A stretch of 12,433 nt of DNA, taken from a bacterium SM23_31. Its GTDB lineage: Bacteria > SM23-31. This document shows, one piece after another, positions 1 through 7,232 of this stretch. The position numbers and the translations under genes were made by a program. The stretch is taken from NCBI GenBank assembly GCA_001304035.1, contig LJUD01000044.1:1-12433 (forward strand), given 5' to 3'. Position 1 is the first letter of the stretch. Each line of letters begins with the position of its first letter. The notes below the pieces were generated by a model. That model did no database searches. It saw nothing but the letters and a program-made list of their open reading frames with translations, and had not been told where the DNA came from.

Positions 1-2
1 AG

Positions 3-1850
3 CGCATCCAAGATTCGCCTTCAACGATCAGCGTTATAACTGAAGAAGATATATTGGAATCCGGCGCAATAAGTATTCCGGATTTGCTCAAATATATTCC
101 CGGAATAGACGTTATGGAAATCACTTCGTCGCACTGGGAAGTCAATGCGCGCGGGCTCAATCAACTACGTTCCAATAAGATGTTAGTTCTGATTGACGGT
201 CGCTCTGTCTACTTCGATTATTTCGGCGGGGTAATCTGGGATTCTCTTCCCGTGCAGTTGGATGATATAAAGAGAATTGAAATAATTAGAGGCCCGGTCT
301 CTGCATTATACGGTGCTAATGCATTTAGCGGAATCGTTAATATTATTACAAAATCACCCAGGGAGTCCGAGGGAACTCAATTTTCAGTCAACGGCGGGAA
401 TTTAGGCAACAGGCGCTCTACAATTATTTATGGAGGAAGAAACGGGAAATTCGGATACAAATTTTCAGGACATCTGAGAAATGTTGACAGTTGGAGAAGC
501 AGCGATATTAATTCTGAAAAAAGAGGGAGCGGAACTGTAAAACTTGATTACCTCGTAAATGCAAAATCGTCATTATCATTCGATGCAGGTGTCGAAGGCG
601 GTACTATTGAACAGATTATCTTGTCTTCCATACTAAAATTTGAAGGATCTACAAACTATATGAAACTTAATTACAACTATCTGGATACAAAGTTCCAGGC
701 TTTTTGGAATCATGGTCGTGTAGAATCGCCTTCATATGTCAATTATGGAGCCAATGTGTATCAAAAGTATAATACGCTTGACGGCGAATTACAGCACACT
801 TTTAATACCGGCTCAAAAAATACTATTACTCTTCTTGCGAATTACCGGTTCAACACTATTGAATCCAACAGCAATGACAAAAAACACAATCAGCATTTGG
901 TTGCCGGAATTTTTCAGGATGAGTTTAGACCTGCCGACAACCTTACATTGCTCCTTGGTGCACGGGCAGACCATCATCCCCTGATCGATTACAACCTCAG
1001 TCCGAGAGGGAGTGTGATATTTGAACCCAAGGCAAATCACACCTTCCGGTTATCCGCTGGAAGGGCATTCAGAAATCCCAGTTTTTCAGATTCGTATACA
1101 TTTGTACCGCTGCAGCCGGTTCCGTTGCCCTCACCACCCCTGCCGCCGGGTTCACAGACCGAAATCACCGTACTTGGTAATGAAAATCTGAATCCGGAAA
1201 AAATTCAAACGTATGAACTCGGATACCAGACACTTCTTAAAGGAAAAGCAAGAATAAAAATAGATTTATTTTACAATAAAATTACCGATTTTATCGGAAC
1301 GGGAGATTATTTTCCAATATCCTTCGTTACAAATCCTATTACCCAGGATATAATATTAGATCCGGCTACCGGCTTGCCTATTCCATCTGTGGTAACCCAG
1401 TCATTTGTAAACACAGGAGATGCTGAGGCTCACGGTGGTGAAATTGAAATTGACCTGCTGGTAAATACCTTGATGAGAGTGAGGGGTAACTATTCGTATC
1501 TAAAAATGAGAAACCGCTACACCCTAAACCAATACCAGGCGCCCCCGAAAAACAAGCTAAATATTATTTGTGATCTTACATTCAAAAACGGGCTTTCCTT
1601 AAATGCATTGGGACATTTTGTCGACAGGGCTCGGTGGGATATTGATACAGACAATAATAATATCCCTGAGAAACATACTACAAAAGCCTATGCAACGTTC
1701 GATACCCGGTTAGCCTATGCGATACCGAATACTAATCTCAACCTGGTATTGAGCAGTCAAAATGTGTTCAATAATCAACACAAGGAGTATCCTATTGGAG
1801 AGACTATTGGCAGAAGGATCAGTTTCCGCTTAGATTATAGGCTAAAATGA
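3..1850 (+). CDS. TonB-dependent outer-membrane receptor (5'-truncated by window edge)
   Basis: This is an outer-membrane beta-barrel receptor that takes up a scarce ligand using TonB/ExbBD energy. The reading frame is open to the left edge (first full codon at base 3), so the signal peptide, any carboxypeptidase-like domain and the TonB box are missing. A TTG at 54 lies inside the plug domain and is not the real start. The plug is clear: SVITEEDI, then IPDLLKYIPGIDV, VLIDGRSVY, an IEIIRGP motif and the signature SALYGANAFSGIVNIITK. About 480 residues of barrel follow, with alternating aromatic strands and a GNENLNPE-type motif, ending in RISFRLDYRLK. One putative extracellular loop (bases about 1101-1160) is unusually proline-rich. 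The plug resembles colicin-I/haem/siderophore-type receptors, but the ligand cannot be read from sequence. The gene ends 58 nt before the binding-protein gene on the same strand, so the two may share a transcript. Confidence 0.93.
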   Translation, partial: RIQDSPSTISVITEEDILESGAISIPDLLKYIPGIDVMEITSSHWEVNARGLNQLRSNKMLVLIDGRSVYFDYFGGVIWDSLPVQLDDIKRIEIIRGPVSALYGANAFSGIVNIITKSPRESEGTQFSVNGGNLGNRRSTIIYGGRNGKFGYKFSGHLRNVDSWRSSDINSEKRGSGTVKLDYLVNAKSSLSFDAGVEGGTIEQIILSSILKFEGSTNYMKLNYNYLDTKFQAFWNHGRVESPSYVNYGANVYQKYNTLDGELQHTFNTGSKNTITLLANYRFNTIESNSNDKKHNQHLVAGIFQDEFRPADNLTLLLGARADHHPLIDYNLSPRGSVIFEPKANHTFRLSAGRAFRNPSFSDSYTFVPLQPVPLPSPPLPPGSQTEITVLGNENLNPEKIQTYELGYQTLLKGKARIKIDLFYNKITDFIGTGDYFPISFVTNPITQDIILDPATGLPIPSVVTQSFVNTGDAEAHGGEIEIDLLVNTLMRVRGNYSYLKMRNRYTLNQYQAPPKNKLNIICDLTFKNGLSLNALGHFVDRARWDIDTDNNNIPEKHTTKAYATFDTRLAYAIPNTNLNLVLSSQNVFNNQHKEYPIGETIGRRISFRLDYRLK

Positions 1851-1908
1851 TACTTTTGATGATAAAATCTCTTGTTTGTAACCATTGGAAACTAACTTGA
1901 ATACATTT

Positions 1909-2877
1909 ATGAAGACTAAGTTTATATTATATATATTCACATTTATATCTTTTCTCCTGATTTCACTATACTTAAGTTATCTGCCGAGCTATGCCCGGCA
2001 AGAAAAATCCGAAGCCGATGTTACGATATTAGTCTTAATGACCGGAAATTGGGAAGAATTCCGGGAAATACTCTATGGTTTCGAAAACGTATTGCAGGAT
2101 TCGGGAATTGAATACAATATTATTTTGAAAGATAGTATAAATGATGAAATATCCGATGAAGACTTATTAAATGAAATCAACCGGGATAATCCTGACCTGA
2201 TTTTCAGTATCGGTTCACGAACGCACTCCATCATACACTACATTAAGGATATTCCTGTTGTATTTTCAACCTATCTCAAGCCGAACGTTAATAATTCAGA
2301 AGTTCAAGGAACAGAATATGATAATATAACAGGTGTAACATTTTTTGTACCGGTAATTGAACAATTTACCATTTATAAAGAAATTATCCCGAGATTGCGG
2401 ACGATCGGCGTCATTCATAATTCCGATCAGAATAAGGATCTTATTACGGAAGCACAGCAAGCCGCAAAATTATTAAATATTCAGCTTTTTGAGGGTGAAC
2501 CTCGAACATTAAATAATCTAATTAGAGTTGTTGACGCTTTCTGGATTATTGTCGAAAATACAAGCACAAGCCACGAGTCAAATAAAAGAATAATAAGGGA
2601 GGGGACTTTGAATTATATTCCTGTTATGGCTCCTGATAAAAAATTTGTAAGTGCAGGAGCACCATTTGCAATATGTGCAGATTTTCCCGACATTGGAAGG
2701 CAGTCGGGGGATATGGCGGTTAAAATTTTACAAGGGATTCATCCTTCGTTGATACCTATTGAAACTCCACAAAAATCAAATATATACATTAATGAAAAGA
2801 CTATTGAGTCTATAGGGCTTGAAATTTCGGACAATATAATGAAAAATTTGATTATTATATCTAAAACGGGTAAATAA
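1909..2877 (+). CDS. Periplasmic substrate-binding protein, ABC_sub_bind family, without a transporter
   Basis: This is a periplasmic binding protein of about 322 residues with two alpha/beta lobes. I chose the ATG at 1909 because it puts a classical signal sequence first: a basic MKTK start, a hydrophobic run to about residue 23, and a processing-like site near YAR. The frame also has a TTG at 1885, which would add 8 residues and has no better ribosome site. Family marks are IFSIGSRTHSIIHYIKDIPVVFST (given here only as a region, residues about 97-120), then NITGVTF, an ellP-like EIIPRLRTIGVIHN, IPVMAPDK, the GAPFAICADFPDIGRQSGDMA block and a final NEKTIESIGLEIS. These match the ABC_sub_bind group from memory. 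No permease or ATPase gene lies nearby. The kinase gene begins 4 nt after the stop, so the protein probably senses a ligand for that kinase, as LuxP does for LuxQ or TorT for TorS. The ligand is unknown. Confidence 0.87.
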   Translation: MKTKFILYIFTFISFLLISLYLSYLPSYARQEKSEADVTILVLMTGNWEEFREILYGFENVLQDSGIEYNIILKDSINDEISDEDLLNEINRDNPDLIFSIGSRTHSIIHYIKDIPVVFSTYLKPNVNNSEVQGTEYDNITGVTFFVPVIEQFTIYKEIIPRLRTIGVIHNSDQNKDLITEAQQAAKLLNIQLFEGEPRTLNNLIRVVDAFWIIVENTSTSHESNKRIIREGTLNYIPVMAPDKKFVSAGAPFAICADFPDIGRQSGDMAVKILQGIHPSLIPIETPQKSNIYINEKTIESIGLEISDNIMKNLIIISKTGK

Positions 2878-2881
2878 GACT

Positions 2882-4525
2882 ATGAATAATAATAGGAAAA
2901 TCTATTTTTTTAAAGGATTGGGAGGACAATCAACACTAATTATTTCGGCACTTATTACGGTTATATCGTTAATATTCAGTTTATTCTTTACAAACAGTCA
3001 AAAAAGTTCTGTCGAAAAAGAATTATTCAAGCGTGCAACTGCTCTTGCTGATAACCTGGCATATAACTCCCGGATAGGTGTTTTATTCGATGATAAGGAT
3101 GAACTCACTGAATTAATCAACGGGGTCATAAATGAAGAGGAATTCATTTACGCTATTATTACCGATGATTCGGGGATAGTGATTGCACCCAATGACACAT
3201 TATTACTCGATAAACCTATCGAATTCATTACATACAATGACGGGAATAACGAAAAGTTATATACGGATAAACCGGAATTTATCGAAATAAAGGGTAATAC
3301 TATTGAAGTTGTAAGCCCGATAGAAATTGCAGCTGAAAGACCCAATACAAACGAGGACCTGCTTTTTAACAATGAAGTTCAAAATAAAACGAATACGCCT
3401 GTCGTTAATGTCAATGTAAAGCGATTGGGTTCAGTTCATTTAGGCGTTTCATTACACAATTTGAATAAAGAAATTGCCGCCAATCAGAAAAAGGCTTTTA
3501 TCATTACGTTTGGTGTTGTACTGGCGGGAATATTGTTAACCGTTATTTCAACGAGATTTATTACAAGACCACTCAGAGAACTGATGAATGCCACACAAAT
3601 TGTCGCACAGGGGAATCTTGATTACTCGGTTGATATAAAAAGAGACGATGAGATAGGTATTTTGGCGCAGTCGTTCAACCAGATGACAGGCGAACTGAAA
3701 AAATCACGAATAAAAATTGAAAACTGGAACAGGATTCTCGAATCACGGGTAATTGAGAGAACTAAAGCTTTAAGCAAGAAAAATCTGGAATTAAGAAGAT
3801 ACAGCGAGGAATTGCAGAAAGCGCTTGAAGAATTGAAAACGCTGGATAAATCGAAGGATGATTTTCTCGCGCTTGTTTCCCATGAACTGAGAACCCCGCT
3901 CTCATCGATCGTTGCATATACCGAAGTGCTTTTGGATGAAATGCCGGCAACTGAAGAAGAAGAGAAAAAGTACCTGGGAATTATCAAAAGTGAAAGCGAC
4001 CGCCTTACGCGCCTCATCAACAACGTTCTTGATTTGTCAAAAATGGAAGCGGGAAGGATGCCCTTTAATTTTCTATCTGTCAAAATTGCCGAGTTAATCG
4101 ATGCAAGTGTCGCAGGGTTAACAGGATTAGCAAATAAACATCAGCACACTATTGTAAATTATTTGAAAAATTCTCCGTTAGTTGTCAGCGTAGACCCGGA
4201 TAAAATTATTCAGGTGCTGTCCAATATTATCAGCAATGCAATAAAATATACACACAATGGAGGAAATATTGCTATTTCCGGTGAAGTGAAAGATAATGTT
4301 GTTGAAATATCGATTGCCGACAATGGAATAGGTATTAAAAAGAAAGACCAGGACAAAGTGTTTGATAAATTTCAACAAATTGAAGATGTTGACCATCATT
4401 CTGAAGGAACAGGGCTCGGAATGCCGATTTCAAAACTTATTATAGAAAATCATCACGGAAAAATATGGTTAAAAAGCATATACGGTAAAGGTACGACTTT
4501 TAATTTCACCCTGCCTATTCAATAA
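2882..4525 (+). CDS. Membrane sensor histidine kinase with periplasmic (CHASE8-like) domain and HAMP
   Basis: This inner-membrane kinase (547 residues) autophosphorylates on a histidine and passes the phosphate to a receiver. In order: TM1 about 18-37; a periplasmic sensor domain about 38-204 that resembles CHASE8 (LADNLAYNSRIGVLFDD, then IYAIITDDSGIVIA); TM2 about 205-224; HAMP about 225-278; a coiled coil about 279-325; a HisKA H-box with phospho-acceptor His334 (LVSHELRTPL); and an HATPase domain with N-box Asn452 (NIISNAIKYT), G1 Asp480 (DNGIGI), an F-box (FDKF) and G2 (GTGLGM). All catalytic motifs look intact. There is no C-terminal receiver, so it needs a separate partner. The CheY-like gene at 7233 is the only candidate in the window. 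The ATG lies 4 nt after the binding-protein stop, which implies translational coupling and a functional pair. The 3' end (last codons plus stop) is part of a 20-nt direct repeat, described separately. Confidence 0.95.
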   Translation: MNNNRKIYFFKGLGGQSTLIISALITVISLIFSLFFTNSQKSSVEKELFKRATALADNLAYNSRIGVLFDDKDELTELINGVINEEEFIYAIITDDSGIVIAPNDTLLLDKPIEFITYNDGNNEKLYTDKPEFIEIKGNTIEVVSPIEIAAERPNTNEDLLFNNEVQNKTNTPVVNVNVKRLGSVHLGVSLHNLNKEIAANQKKAFIITFGVVLAGILLTVISTRFITRPLRELMNATQIVAQGNLDYSVDIKRDDEIGILAQSFNQMTGELKKSRIKIENWNRILESRVIERTKALSKKNLELRRYSEELQKALEELKTLDKSKDDFLALVSHELRTPLSSIVAYTEVLLDEMPATEEEEKKYLGIIKSESDRLTRLINNVLDLSKMEAGRMPFNFLSVKIAELIDASVAGLTGLANKHQHTIVNYLKNSPLVVSVDPDKIIQVLSNIISNAIKYTHNGGNIAISGEVKDNVVEISIADNGIGIKKKDQDKVFDKFQQIEDVDHHSEGTGLGMPISKLIIENHHGKIWLKSIYGKGTTFNFTLPIQ

Positions 4526-4572
4526 GTTAAAAATCAAAAGTTAAGAGTTAAATGCCTATTAAATAAGTTAAA
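4512..4572 (+). repeat. Four-unit heptamer array flanked by a 20-nt direct repeat
   Basis: Right at the histidine kinase stop codon are four tandem heptamers at 4524-4551: AAGTTAA, AAATCAA, AAGTTAA, GAGTTAA (consensus close to AAGTYAA). A near-perfect 20-nt direct repeat, TGCCTATTMAATAAGTTAAA, occurs at 4512-4531 and 4553-4572 with one mismatch. Its first copy overlaps the kinase's last codons and the first heptamer. A related array occurs at 12146-12173. No protein is encoded here, and I see no rho-independent terminator between the kinase and the next gene. Confidence 0.75.
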
Positions 4573-4640
4573 CGCAGTACCCTTTTTTAGATGTTTAAAA
4601 TATAGTAAAATAGTACGTGAATAAAATATCCGGAATACAT

Positions 4641-6182
4641 ATGTCTGAAAATATTTCGCAAGCGCTTGAAAATATTGAGCGGCTTCTTGGGGCTGAAAAT
4701 GTAAAGGTTGACATCGAAACATTAAAGAATGAAACCGTAAATACTCTCGGTTTAGAAAGACAGGTATGCGGAATTGTCTATCCTGCAAATAAAAAAGAAG
4801 TACTGGAGATTGTGAAAATAGCAAATAAGTATATTATTCCCCTCTATCCCGTTAGTATGGGTAAAAATATCGGATATGGAGATAAAATTCCGGTTTTAGA
4901 CGGGCAATTGATCGTAGATTTACACAGGATGAATACTATCAGGAGCTTTGACAGCATAAAGGGTAATGTCGTTGTGGAGCCGGGTGTTACTCAGAAGCAG
5001 TTATTTGAATTTTTAAGGACACATAAAGCGAAATTCTGGATGGATGCCACAGGAGCAGGGCTTGAATCCAGTATTATCGGTAATTCATTGGAAGGAGGCT
5101 TCGGACATACTCCTAAGGGTAATCGCAGGAATACCGTTTCAGACTTTGAAGTTGTACTTGGCAGCGGCTCTGTTTTACAAACCGGCACATTTCCGGGTTT
5201 AGGAGCCGACATGAGCGGGATGTTTGTTCAATCGAATTTCGGCATTGTTATATCCGCTAAAATGGAACTTCTGCCCATTCCCGAACGGTTTGAATCGTTT
5301 GTCATTTCGGTTCCCGAAGACGCAGGACTCGAACCTCTTATCGACGCACTCCGTTTATTACGTCAAAATGGCACGATTACAAGCCTTGTTCACGTTGCAA
5401 ACGCAACACGATATTTAATGACTGTTGAAAGCTGTCCCGAAGAATTTGCCAATACTTTGATTTCATGCGAAATGGCACGGCAAATTATGAGTTCACCATT
5501 GCTCAAAGTAGGTTATTGGAGCTGTACGGGCGGTTTATACGGATCATTAAGAGAAGTTAAAGCCAAAAAAATCGAGGTTAGAAAAGCCCTTAACGGGATT
5601 GGAAAAGTGTCGTTTTTCCATGATTCAAAAATTATTCTTATCGAGCGCTTGACCGGCAGCAGGTTTTTTAAGAAATTTAAATTTAGCGCCAACATAAAAA
5701 AAAGTATCGAATCATACAAACATGTATACGGTTTGATGAAAGGAATACCCTCAGATGAACCCGTAAAAAATATTCGCTGGAGGATCGATAACGACGAACA
5801 AATGGGACTTATATGGTTTTCACCAACGGTATCGGCTGAGGCTAAAGCTGTAAGAAAAGTCGTGGCTATAGCTGAACGACTCTACAAAAAAAATAAATTT
5901 GAGATGCCGGTAACGATAACATTTATTAAACCCGACCGGGTTATAGGCATATTAAGTATCAGTTTTAACAAATTTATTTCGGAAGAAAAAAACAGGGCAT
6001 ATCAATTGTATGATGAACTTAAGAAAGAATGTTCTGAAGCAGGTATAGGGCAGTACCGGCACGGCATATTGGGAATGCAAAACATTAAATATAGCGATGA
6101 AGGTAAATATGAAACATTTCAACAACTGAAAAAATTATTCGATCCGAATAATATTATTGCACCGGGAAGATATGGTATATGA
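4641..6182 (+). CDS. FAD-dependent oxidoreductase of the VAO/PCMH (4-cresol dehydrogenase-like) family
   Basis: This is a cytosolic-looking flavoprotein (about 513 residues, no signal peptide) that should bind FAD in a PCMH-type domain and oxidise a phenol-like substrate. I prefer the ATG at 4641, which has a short GGAA site 5-7 nt upstream. A GTG at 4617 would add 8 residues. FAD domain marks are GIVYPANKKEV, PVSMGKNIGYGDK, VVVEPGVT, IIGNSLEGGFGHTPKGNR, and FVQSNFGIV. The C-terminal half follows vanillyl-alcohol oxidase (VAO) closely, including WFSP, GQYRHG and a final DPNNIIAPGRYGI. By hand alignment, three phenolate-binding residues are kept (Tyr79, Tyr472, Arg473, equal to VAO Tyr108, Tyr503, Arg504). 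The covalent FAD histidine (VAO His422) is Leu390, and the active-site Asp170 region (DVPD) reads DATG. FAD is therefore probably non-covalent, and the reaction may differ. The gene lies between the kinase and an acyltransferase on the same strand. Substrate unknown. Confidence 0.85.
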   Translation: MSENISQALENIERLLGAENVKVDIETLKNETVNTLGLERQVCGIVYPANKKEVLEIVKIANKYIIPLYPVSMGKNIGYGDKIPVLDGQLIVDLHRMNTIRSFDSIKGNVVVEPGVTQKQLFEFLRTHKAKFWMDATGAGLESSIIGNSLEGGFGHTPKGNRRNTVSDFEVVLGSGSVLQTGTFPGLGADMSGMFVQSNFGIVISAKMELLPIPERFESFVISVPEDAGLEPLIDALRLLRQNGTITSLVHVANATRYLMTVESCPEEFANTLISCEMARQIMSSPLLKVGYWSCTGGLYGSLREVKAKKIEVRKALNGIGKVSFFHDSKIILIERLTGSRFFKKFKFSANIKKSIESYKHVYGLMKGIPSDEPVKNIRWRIDNDEQMGLIWFSPTVSAEAKAVRKVVAIAERLYKKNKFEMPVTITFIKPDRVIGILSISFNKFISEEKNRAYQLYDELKKECSEAGIGQYRHGILGMQNIKYSDEGKYETFQQLKKLFDPNNIIAPGRYGI

Positions 6183-6191
6183 TATCGATAT
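6182..6191. repeat. Perfect 10-bp AT-rich palindrome at the flavoprotein stop
   Basis: ATATCGATAT is self-complementary and begins on the last base of the flavoprotein stop codon. A TATAAT hexamer overlaps it (6189-6194), but no fitting -35 is visible at 16-18 nt upstream. It may be chance in AT-rich DNA. Confidence 0.3.
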
Positions 6192-6196
6192 AATAG

Positions 6197-6220
6197 TATA
6201 AACATGGTTAACCTGTTATA
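6197..6220. promoter_or_regulatory. Operator-like imperfect palindrome upstream of the acyltransferase gene
   Basis: The core GGTTAACC (6206-6213) is a perfect 8-bp palindrome. It is flanked by AACA (6201-6204) and TGTT (6214-6217), which are reverse complements. One extra T at 6205 breaks the symmetry. TATA and ATA extend it on the outside. The size and two-fold symmetry are those of a dimeric regulator site. It lies about 80 nt upstream of the acyltransferase ATG and just upstream of a TTGACA hexamer. No regulator gene for it is identified in the window. Confidence 0.4.
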
Positions 6221-6226
6221 GACTGA

Positions 6227-6255
6227 TTGACAGGAATTTGCTGTGCGGTTATTCG
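6227..6255 (+). promoter_or_regulatory. Candidate sigma-70-type promoter for the acyltransferase gene
   Basis: A perfect -35-like TTGACA at 6227-6232 is followed after 17 nt by TATTCG (6250-6255), a weak -10. Transcription would start near 6262, giving a leader of about 30 nt. The gap between the flavoprotein and acyltransferase genes is 110 nt, which leaves room for independent expression. If the organism uses Bacteroidota-type promoters, this match would be meaningless. Confidence 0.3.
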
Positions 6256-6292
6256 AATGAATTAAAAACGGGAATCTAAATACGGAGATACG

Positions 6293-7141
6293 ATGATTGC
6301 TGCCCTCAAAAGACATGAGATAAAGGAAGCTTCCGAAGAGTATAGGTCTTTTGCTCAAATAGAGAAAATTGCATATGACGATATTAAACCGGGATATAAA
6401 AAAAAGTTTATATTTAAGGAACTTAATGAAAAAATTGAGTTATGGCAGATGTTTGCATTGAGGTATCTTGTTTATAGATATGTGAATTTTATTGAACCGA
6501 ATAAACATCAACTTGATATTGACTGTTATGATTTTTTTTCAACGTTTTTGGGTGTATTTGAAGTATCCAATCAAAGGAAACGTCTTGTCGGGACGGTTCG
6601 AATAATAAGCGGAGACAATAGATCACCTTATGCCGATTTAATAAAAGATATAATGTATAACTTGGATGGGCATAGAATTTCAGAATTATCTGATAAACCA
6701 ACACTTTTCCCCATTATGCATACATATGACATTCCTGAAGAATATTTAAGAGATTTTTCCTCTGACAATAATCCACCGCAAATACAAAACTCCAAGCCGT
6801 TTGAAATATCAAGATTGGCAATACTTCCTGAATATTGGTGTGTAAAAGAAGGAATAGAGGATGGTATCCATGAACTTATTCTTTTAGATGCATGGGAATC
6901 AAATCCCAATAAAAATATTTATTTCATAGCTACTCATCCGCGAACAAGAAAAAAATATGAAAGATTGGGTTTTAAAATTGTTCCGGGAACAAGCGAGCGC
7001 CTCTATAAACATATTAAACAGTTGGCTATTGCGATGGTTTTGAATCTCGAAAATTATATTAAAAAACCAAATCCCTATAGCGAACGATGCAAAGCTATAT
7101 TTAAATCGTATTTAAAAAAAGGATATTTTGAAAGAAAATAA
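6293..7141 (+). CDS. LuxI/FeeM-like N-acyltransferase (GNAT fold), probable acyl-amino-acid or acyl-signal synthase
   Basis: A 282-residue GNAT-fold enzyme of the group that includes LuxI-type autoinducer synthases, FeeM N-acyl-amino-acid synthases and exosortase-associated acyltransferases. Members transfer a fatty acyl chain, usually from acyl-ACP, to an amine. Signature residues are in the family order: WQMFALRYLVYRYVNF with Arg57; a DIDCYD acid cluster (Asp75, Asp77, Asp80); RLVGTVRIISGD (residues 97-108); and a diagnostic E-x-S-R block, FEISRLAILPEYW (Glu171, Ser173, Arg174). The region around 205-230 (YFIATHPRTRKKYERLGF) is GNAT-like. There is no signal peptide or membrane segment. The start is fixed by GGAG at 6284-6287, 5 nt before the ATG. 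It is larger than LuxI (about 200 residues), so FeeM-like is the better guess. No LuxR-type gene is in the window. The adjoining phenol-type flavoprotein and sensor genes suggest a joint pathway. The amine and acyl substrates cannot be told from sequence. Confidence 0.75.
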   Translation: MIAALKRHEIKEASEEYRSFAQIEKIAYDDIKPGYKKKFIFKELNEKIELWQMFALRYLVYRYVNFIEPNKHQLDIDCYDFFSTFLGVFEVSNQRKRLVGTVRIISGDNRSPYADLIKDIMYNLDGHRISELSDKPTLFPIMHTYDIPEEYLRDFSSDNNPPQIQNSKPFEISRLAILPEYWCVKEGIEDGIHELILLDAWESNPNKNIYFIATHPRTRKKYERLGFKIVPGTSERLYKHIKQLAIAMVLNLENYIKKPNPYSERCKAIFKSYLKKGYFERK

Positions 7142-7232
7142 TATTTTATACCTGACGCCGCCCAAAGCAGCTTTATGCAATCGAATGTGCAAATCTGATA
7201 ATGCTCTATTCTAATTTAGGAGATTTTTTTGC

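Noticed and set aside
54..56. TTG as the start of the TonB receptor
   Set aside because: The frame is open upstream to the window edge and those codons encode expected plug-domain sequence (SPSTISVITEEDI), so this TTG is internal.
3622..4083. 153-codon open frame on the - strand
   Set aside because: It lies wholly inside the histidine kinase HAMP/HisKA region, whose + strand protein has all expected motifs; the antisense protein is serine-rich with no recognisable domain.
6211..6235. A canonical lux box ahead of the acyl synthase
   Set aside because: The half-sites ACCTGT and ACAGGA are lux-box-like, but they are separated by 13 nt, not the 8 nt of a classical lux box, and no LuxR gene is present. 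Kept only as a weak inverted repeat in the operator finding.
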